Below are positions 19,946-27,619 of a DNA stretch of 64,000 bases, piece by piece. A program made the position numbers and the translations under genes. Position 1 is the stretch's first letter, and each line of letters starts with the position of its first letter. The notes beneath the pieces were generated by a model, which saw only the letters and a program-made list of their open reading frames with translations, had not been told where the DNA came from and made no database searches. Source of the stretch: Desulfobulbus elongatus DSM 2908 (GTDB lineage: Bacteria; Desulfobacterota; Desulfobulbia; Desulfobulbales; Desulfobulbaceae); the NCBI RefSeq assembly GCF_000621145.1, contig NZ_JHZB01000003.1:62001-126000 (forward strand). Reading direction: 5' to 3'.

Positions 19946-21448
19946 TCAGGCCCTGGTGTCGATCATGCCGGCCCCGCCGGGCATGATTTTTTCCAGCAAT
20001 ACCTTGATCGGTTCCCGCGCGCCAACAAGAAACTGCACCGACTCCAGGTCGCCGCTGGTGAGCCATTGCTCCAGTTCCTGGCGGAATCCGGCGATGAATT
20101 TTGCCTTTTCCGCGCTTTCCGCCAGGAATCGCAAGGCGACTCGGCCCTCCTGCCGGCGGATGTCGATCTGGAGGTTGCCGAGTCCTTCGAGTTGCAGATG
20201 CAGGGCCACGGTTTGATTCGTCCGTCCGTCCTGTTCGTCCGTTGCCTCGAACTCCCTGTCGGAACGGTCGTCCCCGACCAGTGCATATCCCTGGTGCAGG
20301 AAAGAAAACGGGAGGGGAAGAAAAACGAGCGATTCGTTCGCCAGTCGGAGCCGGACCAACTGATAGAGTTCGAGAAGCTGTCCCAACTGATCGGGAGCAC
20401 CGCCTTTGTCGGCCGACAGTACGTCCTGCTGCGCCAATTCGAGCAAGGCGAATTTCAGGGTGCGCATCGCCTCGTCTGCCTTGTCTCCCGCGAGCAGGTG
20501 CTCCATGTTCAGTCCCAATCTGCCGAGACGCGCGCGCACCTGTTCGCCCGCTCCCTGCACGAGGGAGGGCAGGGCGTGCTCGCTGGTCGTCTGGATCAGA
20601 AAAGCGAGCAACTGCCGCAGGGGATGTTCGGACGGCAGGGAGCCGTATGCCTGATGGAGCGAGAGCAGTTGCGCCAGAAGCGTCGTCTCCGTCGCCTTGA
20701 ACCCTGCCAGGGTTGTCATGAACTCCAGGAGCGCCCCGGCCTCTTTCGGTTCGGCCGCCGTACGATGGGATGCTGCGGCTTGAGCCAGCGCAGCATGGTC
20801 CGGCCCCTCGTCCTGGGGGGAAAAAAGGCCGGCGAGTCGAACGGCTTCCGCCGCTGTCTTCGGATTGAGCGAAGCGGTGCGACTGGCGCGCTGGAGCTGT
20901 TCGGCGATTTCCTGAAAGGGAATCTGCAGGCCAACGGATGCAGCCGCAGTTTTCCCGACGAGCAAGTCGGCAAGCTGGCCGATGACCGTAGGAACAGGAA
21001 GAGGGGTGGGGGGCGTCCCGACCGCCTCTCCCCGCCCGGCGTAGAAGAGCACGGTTCCCCGGGTTTCCGGCCCGAGCTGCGCCATCAGCCGGGTATCGTC
21101 GGCCAGGGCCGTCAATTGGGGCAGGAGAAACGATTCCTTCCCCAACAGCGGCAGGACGTTGCCCAGCCAGCGATTGGCCGGATTGGGGGCGACAACCTGC
21201 AATTCCATGCGCGGTGTCAGCGCAACGACCCGGAGGTCGAGCTGCTGCCCGACCCGCAGGGGCGCCGACGATTCGGCCGTCACCGGCTGGCCGTTGATGT
21301 CGAGGGTGAACAGGTTTGCCTCGCCCTTGGCGCTCACCGTGCCCTGGAGCATCTGCCCCTGCGTAAAGGGAGGGCGCTGGTGCTGTTCGCCGGCGAGCCG
21401 GGTGGAAAAAGGGGGCTTGACTTCGGTGATCAGGGTGACAGGTTCCAC
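19946..21448 (-). CDS. FliK-like hook-length control protein (second copy)
   Basis: A 500-residue protein with a C-terminal Flg_hook (FliK C-terminal) domain at about 395-490. The domain shows VALHLQLEGLGNLQIDI, then a FLAESAEKAKFIAGF helix region and a final GGAGMIDTRA. The N-terminal 380 residues are Ala/Gln/Leu-rich and predicted mostly helical. It starts at GTG with GAGGGG seven bases upstream. It is distinct from the main fliK at 61232-62980 and is paired with an FlhB-C protein, so a substrate-specificity role in export is likely but unproven. Confidence 0.8.
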   Translation of the reverse strand: MEPVTLITEVKPPFSTRLAGEQHQRPPFTQGQMLQGTVSAKGEANLFTLDINGQPVTAESSAPLRVGQQLDLRVVALTPRMELQVVAPNPANRWLGNVLPLLGKESFLLPQLTALADDTRLMAQLGPETRGTVLFYAGRGEAVGTPPTPLPVPTVIGQLADLLVGKTAAASVGLQIPFQEIAEQLQRASRTASLNPKTAAEAVRLAGLFSPQDEGPDHAALAQAAASHRTAAEPKEAGALLEFMTTLAGFKATETTLLAQLLSLHQAYGSLPSEHPLRQLLAFLIQTTSEHALPSLVQGAGEQVRARLGRLGLNMEHLLAGDKADEAMRTLKFALLELAQQDVLSADKGGAPDQLGQLLELYQLVRLRLANESLVFLPLPFSFLHQGYALVGDDRSDREFEATDEQDGRTNQTVALHLQLEGLGNLQIDIRRQEGRVALRFLAESAEKAKFIAGFRQELEQWLTSGDLESVQFLVGAREPIKVLLEKIMPGGAGMIDTRA

Positions 21449-21607
21449 GGGAATTCCCCTCTGCTGGCGTCGTCAGCAACGCGCGGTCAACAAACATCCC
21501 AAGGGCAAGGAGAGCCGGCATTCCACCGTTCACCGATGTCTCGAACAGGAACACGGCGAGGACAAAACCGCGTGAGGGCGTCGTTGCTGCCCGTTCACAT
21601 GCCCGTA

Positions 21608-22282
21608 TCAGAGAATATGGACGTTTTCCCTCAGTTGACGACGTTGTTCCTGCATGCAGCAGGCAATGAGCATATCCCTGGTTTTGGGGGTGAGGTTTTC
21701 AAAGTGGAAGGCGACCTGAAACCGGTTTTTGCGGATTCTGTATGCCCGGACCACGCTGGCCAGGCAGACGATGGGCGTGTCTTCCTCCGGCACGGTGATC
21801 ACCAGTTGGATGCGCTGGTGGCTGGGCGGTTTTTCGGTAAAAAGCGCCAACACGCCGCTGCCGCTCAAATCGAGCGTGGTGCCGGTCAGTTTCCAGGTGG
21901 TGTTCTTGATTTCCTTGGGCCCCGCAATATAGCTGGCTTCGATGGGGGTGTTGATCGACACCCGAAAATAATCGCGCAAGGATTCCGGCGCGACAGGCTC
22001 CCGCGCCGTGAAGCGTAAACGGCGGTCCCGGACAACCCCGTCGAGCCGGGCGATCAGGTTGATGGTCAGGCCATTGTGTTCCACGGCCAGGTTGCAGTCG
22101 GCGCCGATCTTCAGATCAGCCGCCTCCCAGGAACGGGGAGGGAACACCAATTCCAGGCAGGGAAGCTCTTTTTTGACGAACAGGGCCTTGCAGCGGATCG
22201 TTTCCTCGCGGATGCCGGGAAGATCGACAATGGTGGGGGCCTTGTCGTTCAGCTTTGCTAGAATATCATGAATTCCTGACAC
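21608..22282 (-). CDS. PilZ-domain c-di-GMP receptor (YcgR-like), copy 1
   Basis: A 224-residue protein with an N-terminal YcgR-N-like barrel (about 15-105) and a C-terminal PilZ domain (about 108-220). The c-di-GMP motifs are present: RDYFR (RxxxR) and DLSGSG (D/NxSxxG). YcgR-type proteins bind the flagellar motor and slow swimming when c-di-GMP rises. The start appears to be GTG with a weak ribosome site. A paralogue lies 48 bases upstream. Confidence 0.85.
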   Translation of the reverse strand: MSGIHDILAKLNDKAPTIVDLPGIREETIRCKALFVKKELPCLELVFPPRSWEAADLKIGADCNLAVEHNGLTINLIARLDGVVRDRRLRFTAREPVAPESLRDYFRVSINTPIEASYIAGPKEIKNTTWKLTGTTLDLSGSGVLALFTEKPPSHQRIQLVITVPEEDTPIVCLASVVRAYRIRKNRFQVAFHFENLTPKTRDMLIACCMQEQRRQLRENVHIL

Positions 22283-22330
22283 GGTGCGACCATATTGTCA
22301 TGTTGAAAAAACGACAACCCTGCTCCCCGT

Positions 22331-23029
22331 TCACGCGGCATCGATGCTTTCCAGCCGAACCCGCATGCGCAGATACCTTCGCTGCAATTCGAAACAGCAG
22401 GCCATGATCTTGTCCTGGCTTTCGGAGTCGATCTCGTCAAAGTGCAGGGCGATGTGATAGAGATGCGCCTCTATTTTCCGGCAGCGAACCACATGGCCCA
22501 GCGCCACGATGACCTCCATGTCCCGGGTCGGTAGCGTCAGCTCGATCTTCACCCTGAGTTCTTTTTCCAGAGATTCGCCGAAACTGCACAACAGCCCGCT
22601 GCCGCTCAGATCGATGGTGTCGCCGAGCAGGCGCCAGTGTCCCGTTTCCCGCGGCGTTTCTTCCGGCACAACCGGCGAAGCGGCAACCTTGGTGGAGGCA
22701 TCGACGCGGAAATAGTTGCGGGCATGGGTGTGGGTTACGGTTTCCCGGGCAACGAGTTCCAGGGTGGATGGATCCCTGATCGCTTGAATGGAGGCGGCCA
22801 CAGCAATAGTCTGGTTGATGCAATCGAACATCACCCTGCACGGCCTGGCGGTATCCACCTGTTCGAGCGCGAGGACGCCGTCCGGAAAGGTGAGGGTGAA
22901 TGCGGGTGGTTCTCCTTTCCCGTAGAAACAGTGCAATCGCTCCTTTTCTTTCAGGCCGAGCAGGGGAACAGCGGCGCGCACCGCCATGCCCTCTTTGATG
23001 GAATGGAAGAAACTCGTCAATGATGGCAA
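22331..23029 (-). CDS. PilZ-domain c-di-GMP receptor (YcgR-like), copy 2
   Basis: A 232-residue paralogue of the downstream gene, with the same two-domain layout. RNYFR and DLSGSG give the PilZ c-di-GMP signature. The best start is a TTG at 23029, preceded by GAGGGG at seven bases spacing; the next in-frame ATG lies 14 codons on. Upstream is a 160-base gap with a palindrome and an inverted repeat that may end the fliD-fliS-fliT transcript. Confidence 0.83.
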   Translation of the reverse strand: MPSLTSFFHSIKEGMAVRAAVPLLGLKEKERLHCFYGKGEPPAFTLTFPDGVLALEQVDTARPCRVMFDCINQTIAVAASIQAIRDPSTLELVARETVTHTHARNYFRVDASTKVAASPVVPEETPRETGHWRLLGDTIDLSGSGLLCSFGESLEKELRVKIELTLPTRDMEVIVALGHVVRCRKIEAHLYHIALHFDEIDSESQDKIMACCFELQRRYLRMRVRLESIDAA

Positions 23030-23061
23030 GGTGTTACCCCTCTTGGAGGTTGGAAAACGAT

Positions 23062-23074
23062 ATCTAATTTAGAT
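23062..23074. promoter_or_regulatory. Perfect short palindrome upstream of PilZ gene
   Basis: ATCTAA-T-TTAGAT, a 6-1-6 perfect palindrome 33 bases upstream of the PilZ start. It could be an operator; no regulator is known to me. Confidence 0.25.
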
Positions 23075-23135
23075 TGCCATAAGCGCGCAGGAAAAGGAAG
23101 AATTTTTTGGGAAGGCGGAAAAGAATGGAAACGGT

Positions 23136-23171
23136 GCCCACCACACGAAATAAAACGGCCGCGTGGTGGGC
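23136..23171 (-). terminator. Inverted repeat downstream of fliT-like gene
   Basis: A perfect 9-base-pair stem (GCCCACCAC / GTGGTGGGC, extendable to 11 of 12) with an 18-base loop starts 19 bases after the fliT-like stop. No strong T-run follows on the minus strand, so it is a possible rather than certain terminator. Confidence 0.45.
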
Positions 23172-23189
23172 GCGGGGAGAGGCCGGGGT

Positions 23190-23597
23190 TCAACCGGACG
23201 AGGAAATGCGTCTTCCCGTCTGGGCAATCCCGGGTTTATATCCTTGCAGCATGGAATTCCCCTTCCGCAAGGTGTGCAGTTCATTGCGCTGTACCGCCAC
23301 GATGCTTTTCAGGCGCGGCATCAACCGCCGGTTGCGTTCCCCGATACCGTGCATGAGTCGCAGCCATTCCCCGGTCACGGCCAGTTCCCGCAACTCCGGT
23401 TGTCGCCGCACCAATTCGAGCAGGTCGGCGTCGAGGGCCCTGGCCTGTTCCTGGAGGGCATTGAGGCGCGCGCACAATTCCGGCAGGGCGGCGAGTTCGT
23501 TGTTCTGGACGGCTTGCTCGACCTCCACACCCACCTGGTCAAGCTGCCGGTACTGTGCCGCCGCCTGTTCGATCAATGCATGTGTCTCCATAATCAC
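23190..23597 (-). CDS. FliT/FlgN-like flagellar chaperone
   Basis: A 135-residue, almost wholly helical protein rich in Gln, Leu and Ala. Position directly after fliS and the coiled-coil character fit a FliT-type export chaperone for FliD or an assembly protein; sequence identity to FliT is too low to be sure. The GTG at 23597 overlaps the fliS stop by four bases (GTGA); the ATG two codons later is an alternative. It closes the fliD-fliS cluster. Confidence 0.65.
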   Translation of the reverse strand: MIMETHALIEQAAAQYRQLDQVGVEVEQAVQNNELAALPELCARLNALQEQARALDADLLELVRRQPELRELAVTGEWLRLMHGIGERNRRLMPRLKSIVAVQRNELHTLRKGNSMLQGYKPGIAQTGRRISSSG

Positions 23598-24043
23598 ATC
23601 GCCACCACCAGCGGCCGGTAGGTGGCCATGGTCTTGTCCGGGGCCTCGGTTCCAGTGGCTTCCCGCATCTCTTTCTTGTTGAGGTCGATGGCCTGCGCCC
23701 AGGTCGCCCGGAGATCCGAGAGCAATTGCCTGACCTCGAGCAACGGGGCGGTGTCGTTTTTCAGATTGGCGTCCAGCATGCGGCGCAGCATGTAGCCGTA
23801 CAGGGCGTCGAGATCGTCCGCCAGTTGGGCGTTCTGGTTGCGGTCCAGGGTGGCGGCGAATTCGGAGACAATGGCCGATGCCTTGTTGATATAGTAGGCC
23901 CGTTTGTCGACCAGGCCGTTTTCGATGGCCTGCGCGCCCAGGGAGATGAAACGGATGGCACCATCGTACAGCATGAGCATCAACTGTTCCGGCGATGCCG
24001 AGTTGACCGTCGTAGCCAGGTATTGGTTGGTGTATCCGTTCAT
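23594..24043 (-). CDS. fliS: Flagellin export chaperone FliS
   Basis: A 149-residue helical protein that binds the flagellin C-terminus before export. It also sequesters FliW in the B. subtilis circuit only indirectly, through flagellin. The family signature SASPEQLMLMLYDGAIRFI is near the N-terminus, preceded by the NQYLATTV stretch, which matches FliS. The ATG at 24043 has AGGAG six bases upstream and overlaps the fliD stop by one base; the GTG one codon earlier is less likely. Confidence 0.95.
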   Translation of the reverse strand: MNGYTNQYLATTVNSASPEQLMLMLYDGAIRFISLGAQAIENGLVDKRAYYINKASAIVSEFAATLDRNQNAQLADDLDALYGYMLRRMLDANLKNDTAPLLEVRQLLSDLRATWAQAIDLNKKEMREATGTEAPDKTMATYRPLVVAM

Positions 24044-25443
24044 CACTTGCTCCTGTAATTCATGATGTTGCTGAGCGCGTCCATCTGTTGGGACAGGTAG
24101 GTGGATTGCGAGTTGAGGGTGCTGACCAGGGTTTCCATGGCGGTGAACTGGGCTTCCAGTGTTTTCTGCCGGTGTTCGAGCCGGCTTTCCAGCGATTCGA
24201 TCTGTTTGTCGACCCGCTTGATGCTGCTGGTGATGCTGTCCTTTCTTCCCTTCAGCATGCCGGAGGACGAGTTGGTCATGGAACCCAAATAATCCTGGAA
24301 CTGTTGGGCCATCCCCTTGCCGTCGCCGTCCCCGGCCAACAGACTGACGACGCTGTCCAGGTTGTTTTCCACGGCATCGGAAAGGGTCTTGTCGTTTACC
24401 GTCAGGGTGCCGTCCTTCTGCGTTTCGAAACCCAGCTGGGACAAGGTGACAAAGACGCCGTCATTGGCGAAAGGAGTGGTCAGCATGCGTTGCAGGTGCC
24501 GCTTGATGGAGTTGATGCCGGAATCTCCGCCCAGAACGCCGCCGCCTTCCTCGTTGATGACCGATTGCCCCATGATGAAGCTGACCACCTCGTTATATCC
24601 CTTGGCAAAGGACTGGACGGTCGATTTGATGCTGCTCCGGTCGAGGTTGATGTTGAGCGTCGTGGTGGAACCTTCCTTTGCCTGAACCAGGTCCAGGGTG
24701 ACACCCGGAATGGCCTCGGTCAACGTGTTCGAGTCGCTGTAGATGTCGACGGTGTCGATCCGGACATGGGCGCGGGTTGCCGCCTGCACGGGCGGGTTGA
24801 TAACCCCGCCGGCGCCGTCGTCCAGATTGATTCCCCCGAGACTGCTGCTCCCGCCGGTCAGGCCGCTGCTGTCGAAGGAGAAGGTTGTGCCGACATCCTC
24901 GCCGGTCAGGGACAAGCGGTAGGGGGTGGCGCTGCCGTCGTTGATGATCGCTGCCCTCACGCCGACATTGGCCTTGTTGATGGCCTGCATGATCCCTTCG
25001 AGCGAGTTGTTTTCAGACGTTATCTCAATGGAATGGCTGGTGTCGCCAACCGTGACCTGCAGGGTGCCCGTGCCGAAGGCGGCCTCCGATTTGGAGGCGA
25101 AGCCGGTGGCGGTGACCGATTTCTGCACCTGCGCCAGAGAGAGGACCTCCACCTGATAACTGGTTCCGGCCAGCGCTTCGCTGGAGACGGAGGCGGTGAG
25201 GAAGTCGTTGGTGCTCTGCTTGATGGACCGTTTCAGAAGCGAATCGGTGTCGCCGAGATTCTTGATCGAATCGGCAAAGGTCTTGAGCCTGGTATCCAGC
25301 TCGGTGAATGCGGCCAACCGGTTGTTGAGCCAGGTCTTGTCGGTCTGGAGCCGGGTAACCGGCTGCCGTTCGAGGCTCATCAGTTGGTCGATGATGCTGC
25401 TGGTGTCCAGCCCTGAGGCCAGGCCGCCGAATTGAATAGTCAT
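24043..25443 (-). CDS. fliD: Flagellar hook-associated protein 2 (filament cap) FliD
   Basis: A 466-residue cap protein on which flagellin folds. It has the N-terminal FliD_N region (GLASGLDTSSIIDQLM, the classic start of FliD) and the C-terminal FliD_C region with a long coiled coil ending in QSTYLSQQMDALSNIMNYRSK. GGAG lies nine bases upstream of the ATG. It follows flaG after 23 bases and is coupled to fliS. Confidence 0.96.
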   Translation of the reverse strand: MTIQFGGLASGLDTSSIIDQLMSLERQPVTRLQTDKTWLNNRLAAFTELDTRLKTFADSIKNLGDTDSLLKRSIKQSTNDFLTASVSSEALAGTSYQVEVLSLAQVQKSVTATGFASKSEAAFGTGTLQVTVGDTSHSIEITSENNSLEGIMQAINKANVGVRAAIINDGSATPYRLSLTGEDVGTTFSFDSSGLTGGSSSLGGINLDDGAGGVINPPVQAATRAHVRIDTVDIYSDSNTLTEAIPGVTLDLVQAKEGSTTTLNINLDRSSIKSTVQSFAKGYNEVVSFIMGQSVINEEGGGVLGGDSGINSIKRHLQRMLTTPFANDGVFVTLSQLGFETQKDGTLTVNDKTLSDAVENNLDSVVSLLAGDGDGKGMAQQFQDYLGSMTNSSSGMLKGRKDSITSSIKRVDKQIESLESRLEHRQKTLEAQFTAMETLVSTLNSQSTYLSQQMDALSNIMNYRSK

Positions 25444-25466
25444 GGCTCAAATCTCCGTATTGCCGG

Positions 25467-25811
25467 TCAGCTGACGGTATTGATCAGGTTGCCGCGTAAT
25501 TCCTTGAGGTGTTTACTGAGGTTGACGAGTTCTTCCGGGGGAATCTGCCGGATCACTTTCTCGGTATCCTGGTCGACGATCTTGACGATCAGGTCCGCGG
25601 TAGCGCTCTCCTGCTCGAAGCGGACGCTGTACAGGCCGTCCTCGGTGATGGCCTTGATCTGGCTGAGCAGTTCTTCAGGCTGCGCCTTGGTTTCCTCGGG
25701 AGTGACCTGCGGTTGCACCTGGCTCTCCTGCCGCTTGCGTTCCACCTGTTGCGCCGGTTCGTTGATTCTGGGCGGGCTCAGGTTGGTTGCGCCCATGGTG
25801 TCGATATTCAT
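25467..25811 (-). CDS. flaG: FlaG family protein
   Basis: A 114-residue protein. The variable Gln/Pro/Glu-rich N-terminus is followed by the FlaG core: LYSVRFEQESATADLIVKIV, then DTEKVIRQIPPEE. FlaG affects filament length in several bacteria. GGAGG lies upstream of the ATG. It follows the fliC1 terminator by only 34 bases, so it is probably expressed by read-through of that terminator. Confidence 0.92.
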   Translation of the reverse strand: MNIDTMGATNLSPPRINEPAQQVERKRQESQVQPQVTPEETKAQPEELLSQIKAITEDGLYSVRFEQESATADLIVKIVDQDTEKVIRQIPPEELVNLSKHLKELRGNLINTVS

Positions 25812-25830
25812 CTGTTACCTCCATGTACAA

Positions 25831-25877
25831 AGAAAAATATCAGGGCCCCGGGGAGACCGGAACCGGTCTCCCCGGGG
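25831..25877 (-). terminator. Very strong intrinsic terminator after fliC1
   Basis: A perfect 15-base-pair stem (25846-25860 against 25863-25877) with a two-base loop is followed on the minus strand by CCCTGATATTTTTCTTT. It begins 10 bases after the flagellin stop and precedes flaG. Confidence 0.92.
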
Positions 25878-25887
25878 AAGAAGGATG

Positions 25888-27336
25888 TTACTGGAGCAGG
25901 CTCAGGGCCAACTGCGGGCTCTGGTTGGCCTGGGCCAGGATGGCGACGCCGGCCTGCTGCAGAATGTTCTGCTTGGTCATGTTCGAGGTCTCCTGGGCAA
26001 TGTCCGCATCCAGGATCCGTGACCGGGCTGCCGTCACGTTCTCGGCGATGTTCTGCAGGTTGGCGATGGTGGACTCGAACCGGTTCTGGATGGCACCGAG
26101 ATCCGCACGGGCGCCGTCAACGTAGGCAATGGCGCTGTCGATGACCGCGAGTGCGTCGGTGGCCCCGGAGCGGCTGCTGATGTCGATCCCACCCACCGAA
26201 CTCAACTCGCTGCCTGCGGTTGCGGCGTCGAGAATAGTGGTGGCTGAGGTTGATCCTACACTGAAGGATTTTTCCGACGTGAAGGTGATGTTTCCACCGA
26301 CAGAGACGGAGCCAGCGGCGGTAAGACTCGACGTTGAACCAGCCGTTGTTGTACCATCGCTCTCAAGTCCCTGCAGAACAAGATTGCCAGCCCCCCAATC
26401 AACCTGAATGTCATGGCCTTCGGCACTCTTCAGGGTGATGGAACCCTTGTCCGCGGACAACTCGGCCGAAACGCCGGTCTGGGCGGCCTTGGCGTTGATG
26501 GCGTCCGCAAGTTCGGTGAGATCTGAGGTATCGGTGATGTTGGCGGAAATGTCCTCGCCGGTGGAGTTCTTGCCATAGAGCTTGAAGTTTTGCCCTCCGG
26601 TGGCGCCAACGGTGAGTTTGGCATAGGTGACGGCCGATGCGCTGACTCCGGTGCCGTTGCTGGCATTGTTGATTTTGTCGGCAATGGCCTTAGCCGAGTC
26701 GCCAGCGCCGACACTGACGGTATCCGTGCCCAAGGAACCGGAAACGGTCAGGGTCTGGGCGACAACCGTGTTGCTGGCAGCGGCATTTGCGTTGTTAATG
26801 AGCCCACCCGCCTTGTACTGATGGGCGCCGATCTGGGTCGAGGAAGTACCGCCAACGGAGAAGGAGATGGTTTCTCCGGCGTTGGCGCCGACCTGGAAGG
26901 CTTGGGCGGTAAAGGAACCGTCCAACACCTTTTTGTTGTTGAACGAGGTGGTGGTGGCGATCCGATCCAGTTCCTGCTGCAACTGGGCAACCTCTTTCTG
27001 GAGAGAGGCCCGGTCCGTGGCGGTGTTGGAGTCGTTGGCTGATTGAACGGCCAACTCGCGCATGCGCTGCAGAATGGTGGTCGATTCCTGCATCGCACCT
27101 TCTGCGGTTTGCGCCAACGAGATACCGTCATTGGCGTTTCGGGCGGCCTGGGTGAGACCGCGGATTTGTGAGGTCATCCGGTCGGAAATGGCCAGACCGG
27201 CGGCGTCGTCCTTGGCAGAGTTGATCCGAAGACCACTTGAGAGACGCTGCATGGACTTCGCCAGATTGTTCTGGGTTGCCCCGAGGTTACGTTGAGCGTT
27301 GAGAGAAGCTACGTTTGTGTTGATTGAAAGTGCCAT
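25888..27336 (-). CDS. fliC: Flagellin FliC1
   Basis: A 482-residue filament protein. The conserved D0/D1 N-terminus (about 1-140) starts [19 protein letters not shown] and includes [20 protein letters not shown]. The conserved C-terminus (about 395-482) includes [11 protein letters not shown] and ends [10 protein letters not shown]. The central 140-390 region is Thr/Ser/Gly/Ala-rich, as expected for the surface-exposed and possibly glycosylated domain. GGAGG precedes the ATG. A sigma-28 promoter about 165 bases upstream, two GGA hairpins in the leader and a strong terminator frame it as its own transcript. Confidence 0.97.
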   Translation of the reverse strand: MALSINTNVASLNAQRNLGATQNNLAKSMQRLSSGLRINSAKDDAAGLAISDRMTSQIRGLTQAARNANDGISLAQTAEGAMQESTTILQRMRELAVQSANDSNTATDRASLQKEVAQLQQELDRIATTTSFNNKKVLDGSFTAQAFQVGANAGETISFSVGGTSSTQIGAHQYKAGGLINNANAAASNTVVAQTLTVSGSLGTDTVSVGAGDSAKAIADKINNASNGTGVSASAVTYAKLTVGATGGQNFKLYGKNSTGEDISANITDTSDLTELADAINAKAAQTGVSAELSADKGSITLKSAEGHDIQVDWGAGNLVLQGLESDGTTTAGSTSSLTAAGSVSVGGNITFTSEKSFSVGSTSATTILDAATAGSELSSVGGIDISSRSGATDALAVIDSAIAYVDGARADLGAIQNRFESTIANLQNIAENVTAARSRILDADIAQETSNMTKQNILQQAGVAILAQANQSPQLALSLLQ

Positions 27337-27337
27337 G

Positions 27338-27355
27338 ATATTCCTCCATGAATAT
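27338..27355 (-). promoter_or_regulatory. GGA hairpin over the fliC1 Shine-Dalgarno (CsrA-type site)
   Basis: The RNA AUAUUC-AUGGAG-GAAUAU forms a six-base-pair hairpin with GGA in the loop and the GGAGG ribosome site partly in the stem, just before the start codon. This resembles the second CsrA site of the B. subtilis hag leader. CsrA binding is inference. Confidence 0.5.
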
Positions 27356-27375
27356 TGAATTGGCTTGTCTTAAGT

Positions 27376-27387
27376 GGCATCCTTGCC
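27376..27387 (-). promoter_or_regulatory. Upstream GGA hairpin in fliC1 leader (CsrA-type site)
   Basis: The RNA GGCA-AGGA-UGCC is a perfect four-base-pair hairpin presenting GGA in its loop. The stretch CAAGGAUG matches most of the CsrA consensus core (ACARGGAUG). Confidence 0.5.
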
Positions 27388-27502
27388 TGGTACTGAGTGA
27401 AACGTTTACTGCGTTTTCCTGCTCGTTGTGTGTGTTGTTCGGCCTCCTTGGCTTGAGGGTATTGCGAACGTCCGATAAAGACGGTTGCCTCGTTTACTTT
27501 GC

Positions 27503-27530
27503 TTATCGGCCGGGGGCCCTGCCGACTTTA
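27503..27530 (-). promoter_or_regulatory. Sigma-28 (FliA) promoter of fliC1
   Basis: On the minus strand TAAA (27527-27530) and a perfect GCCGATAA (27503-27510) are separated by 16 bases. The usual spacing is 15. The leader is about 160 bases. Confidence 0.7.
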
Positions 27531-27541
27531 GGGAAAAAATC

Positions 27542-27569
27542 TTGATCGATTCTTTTTTTCTGTTAGGAT
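27542..27569 (+). promoter_or_regulatory. Possible promoter for the TPR glycosyltransferase gene
   Basis: TTGATC and TAGGAT with a 16-base T-rich spacer, about 45 bases upstream of the ATG at 27620. Only a moderate match to sigma-70. Confidence 0.25.
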
Positions 27570-27619
27570 CGTATTTATGTAACAGTTTGAATTGTCAGTA
27601 TATTCGTGACAGAGGGTTT

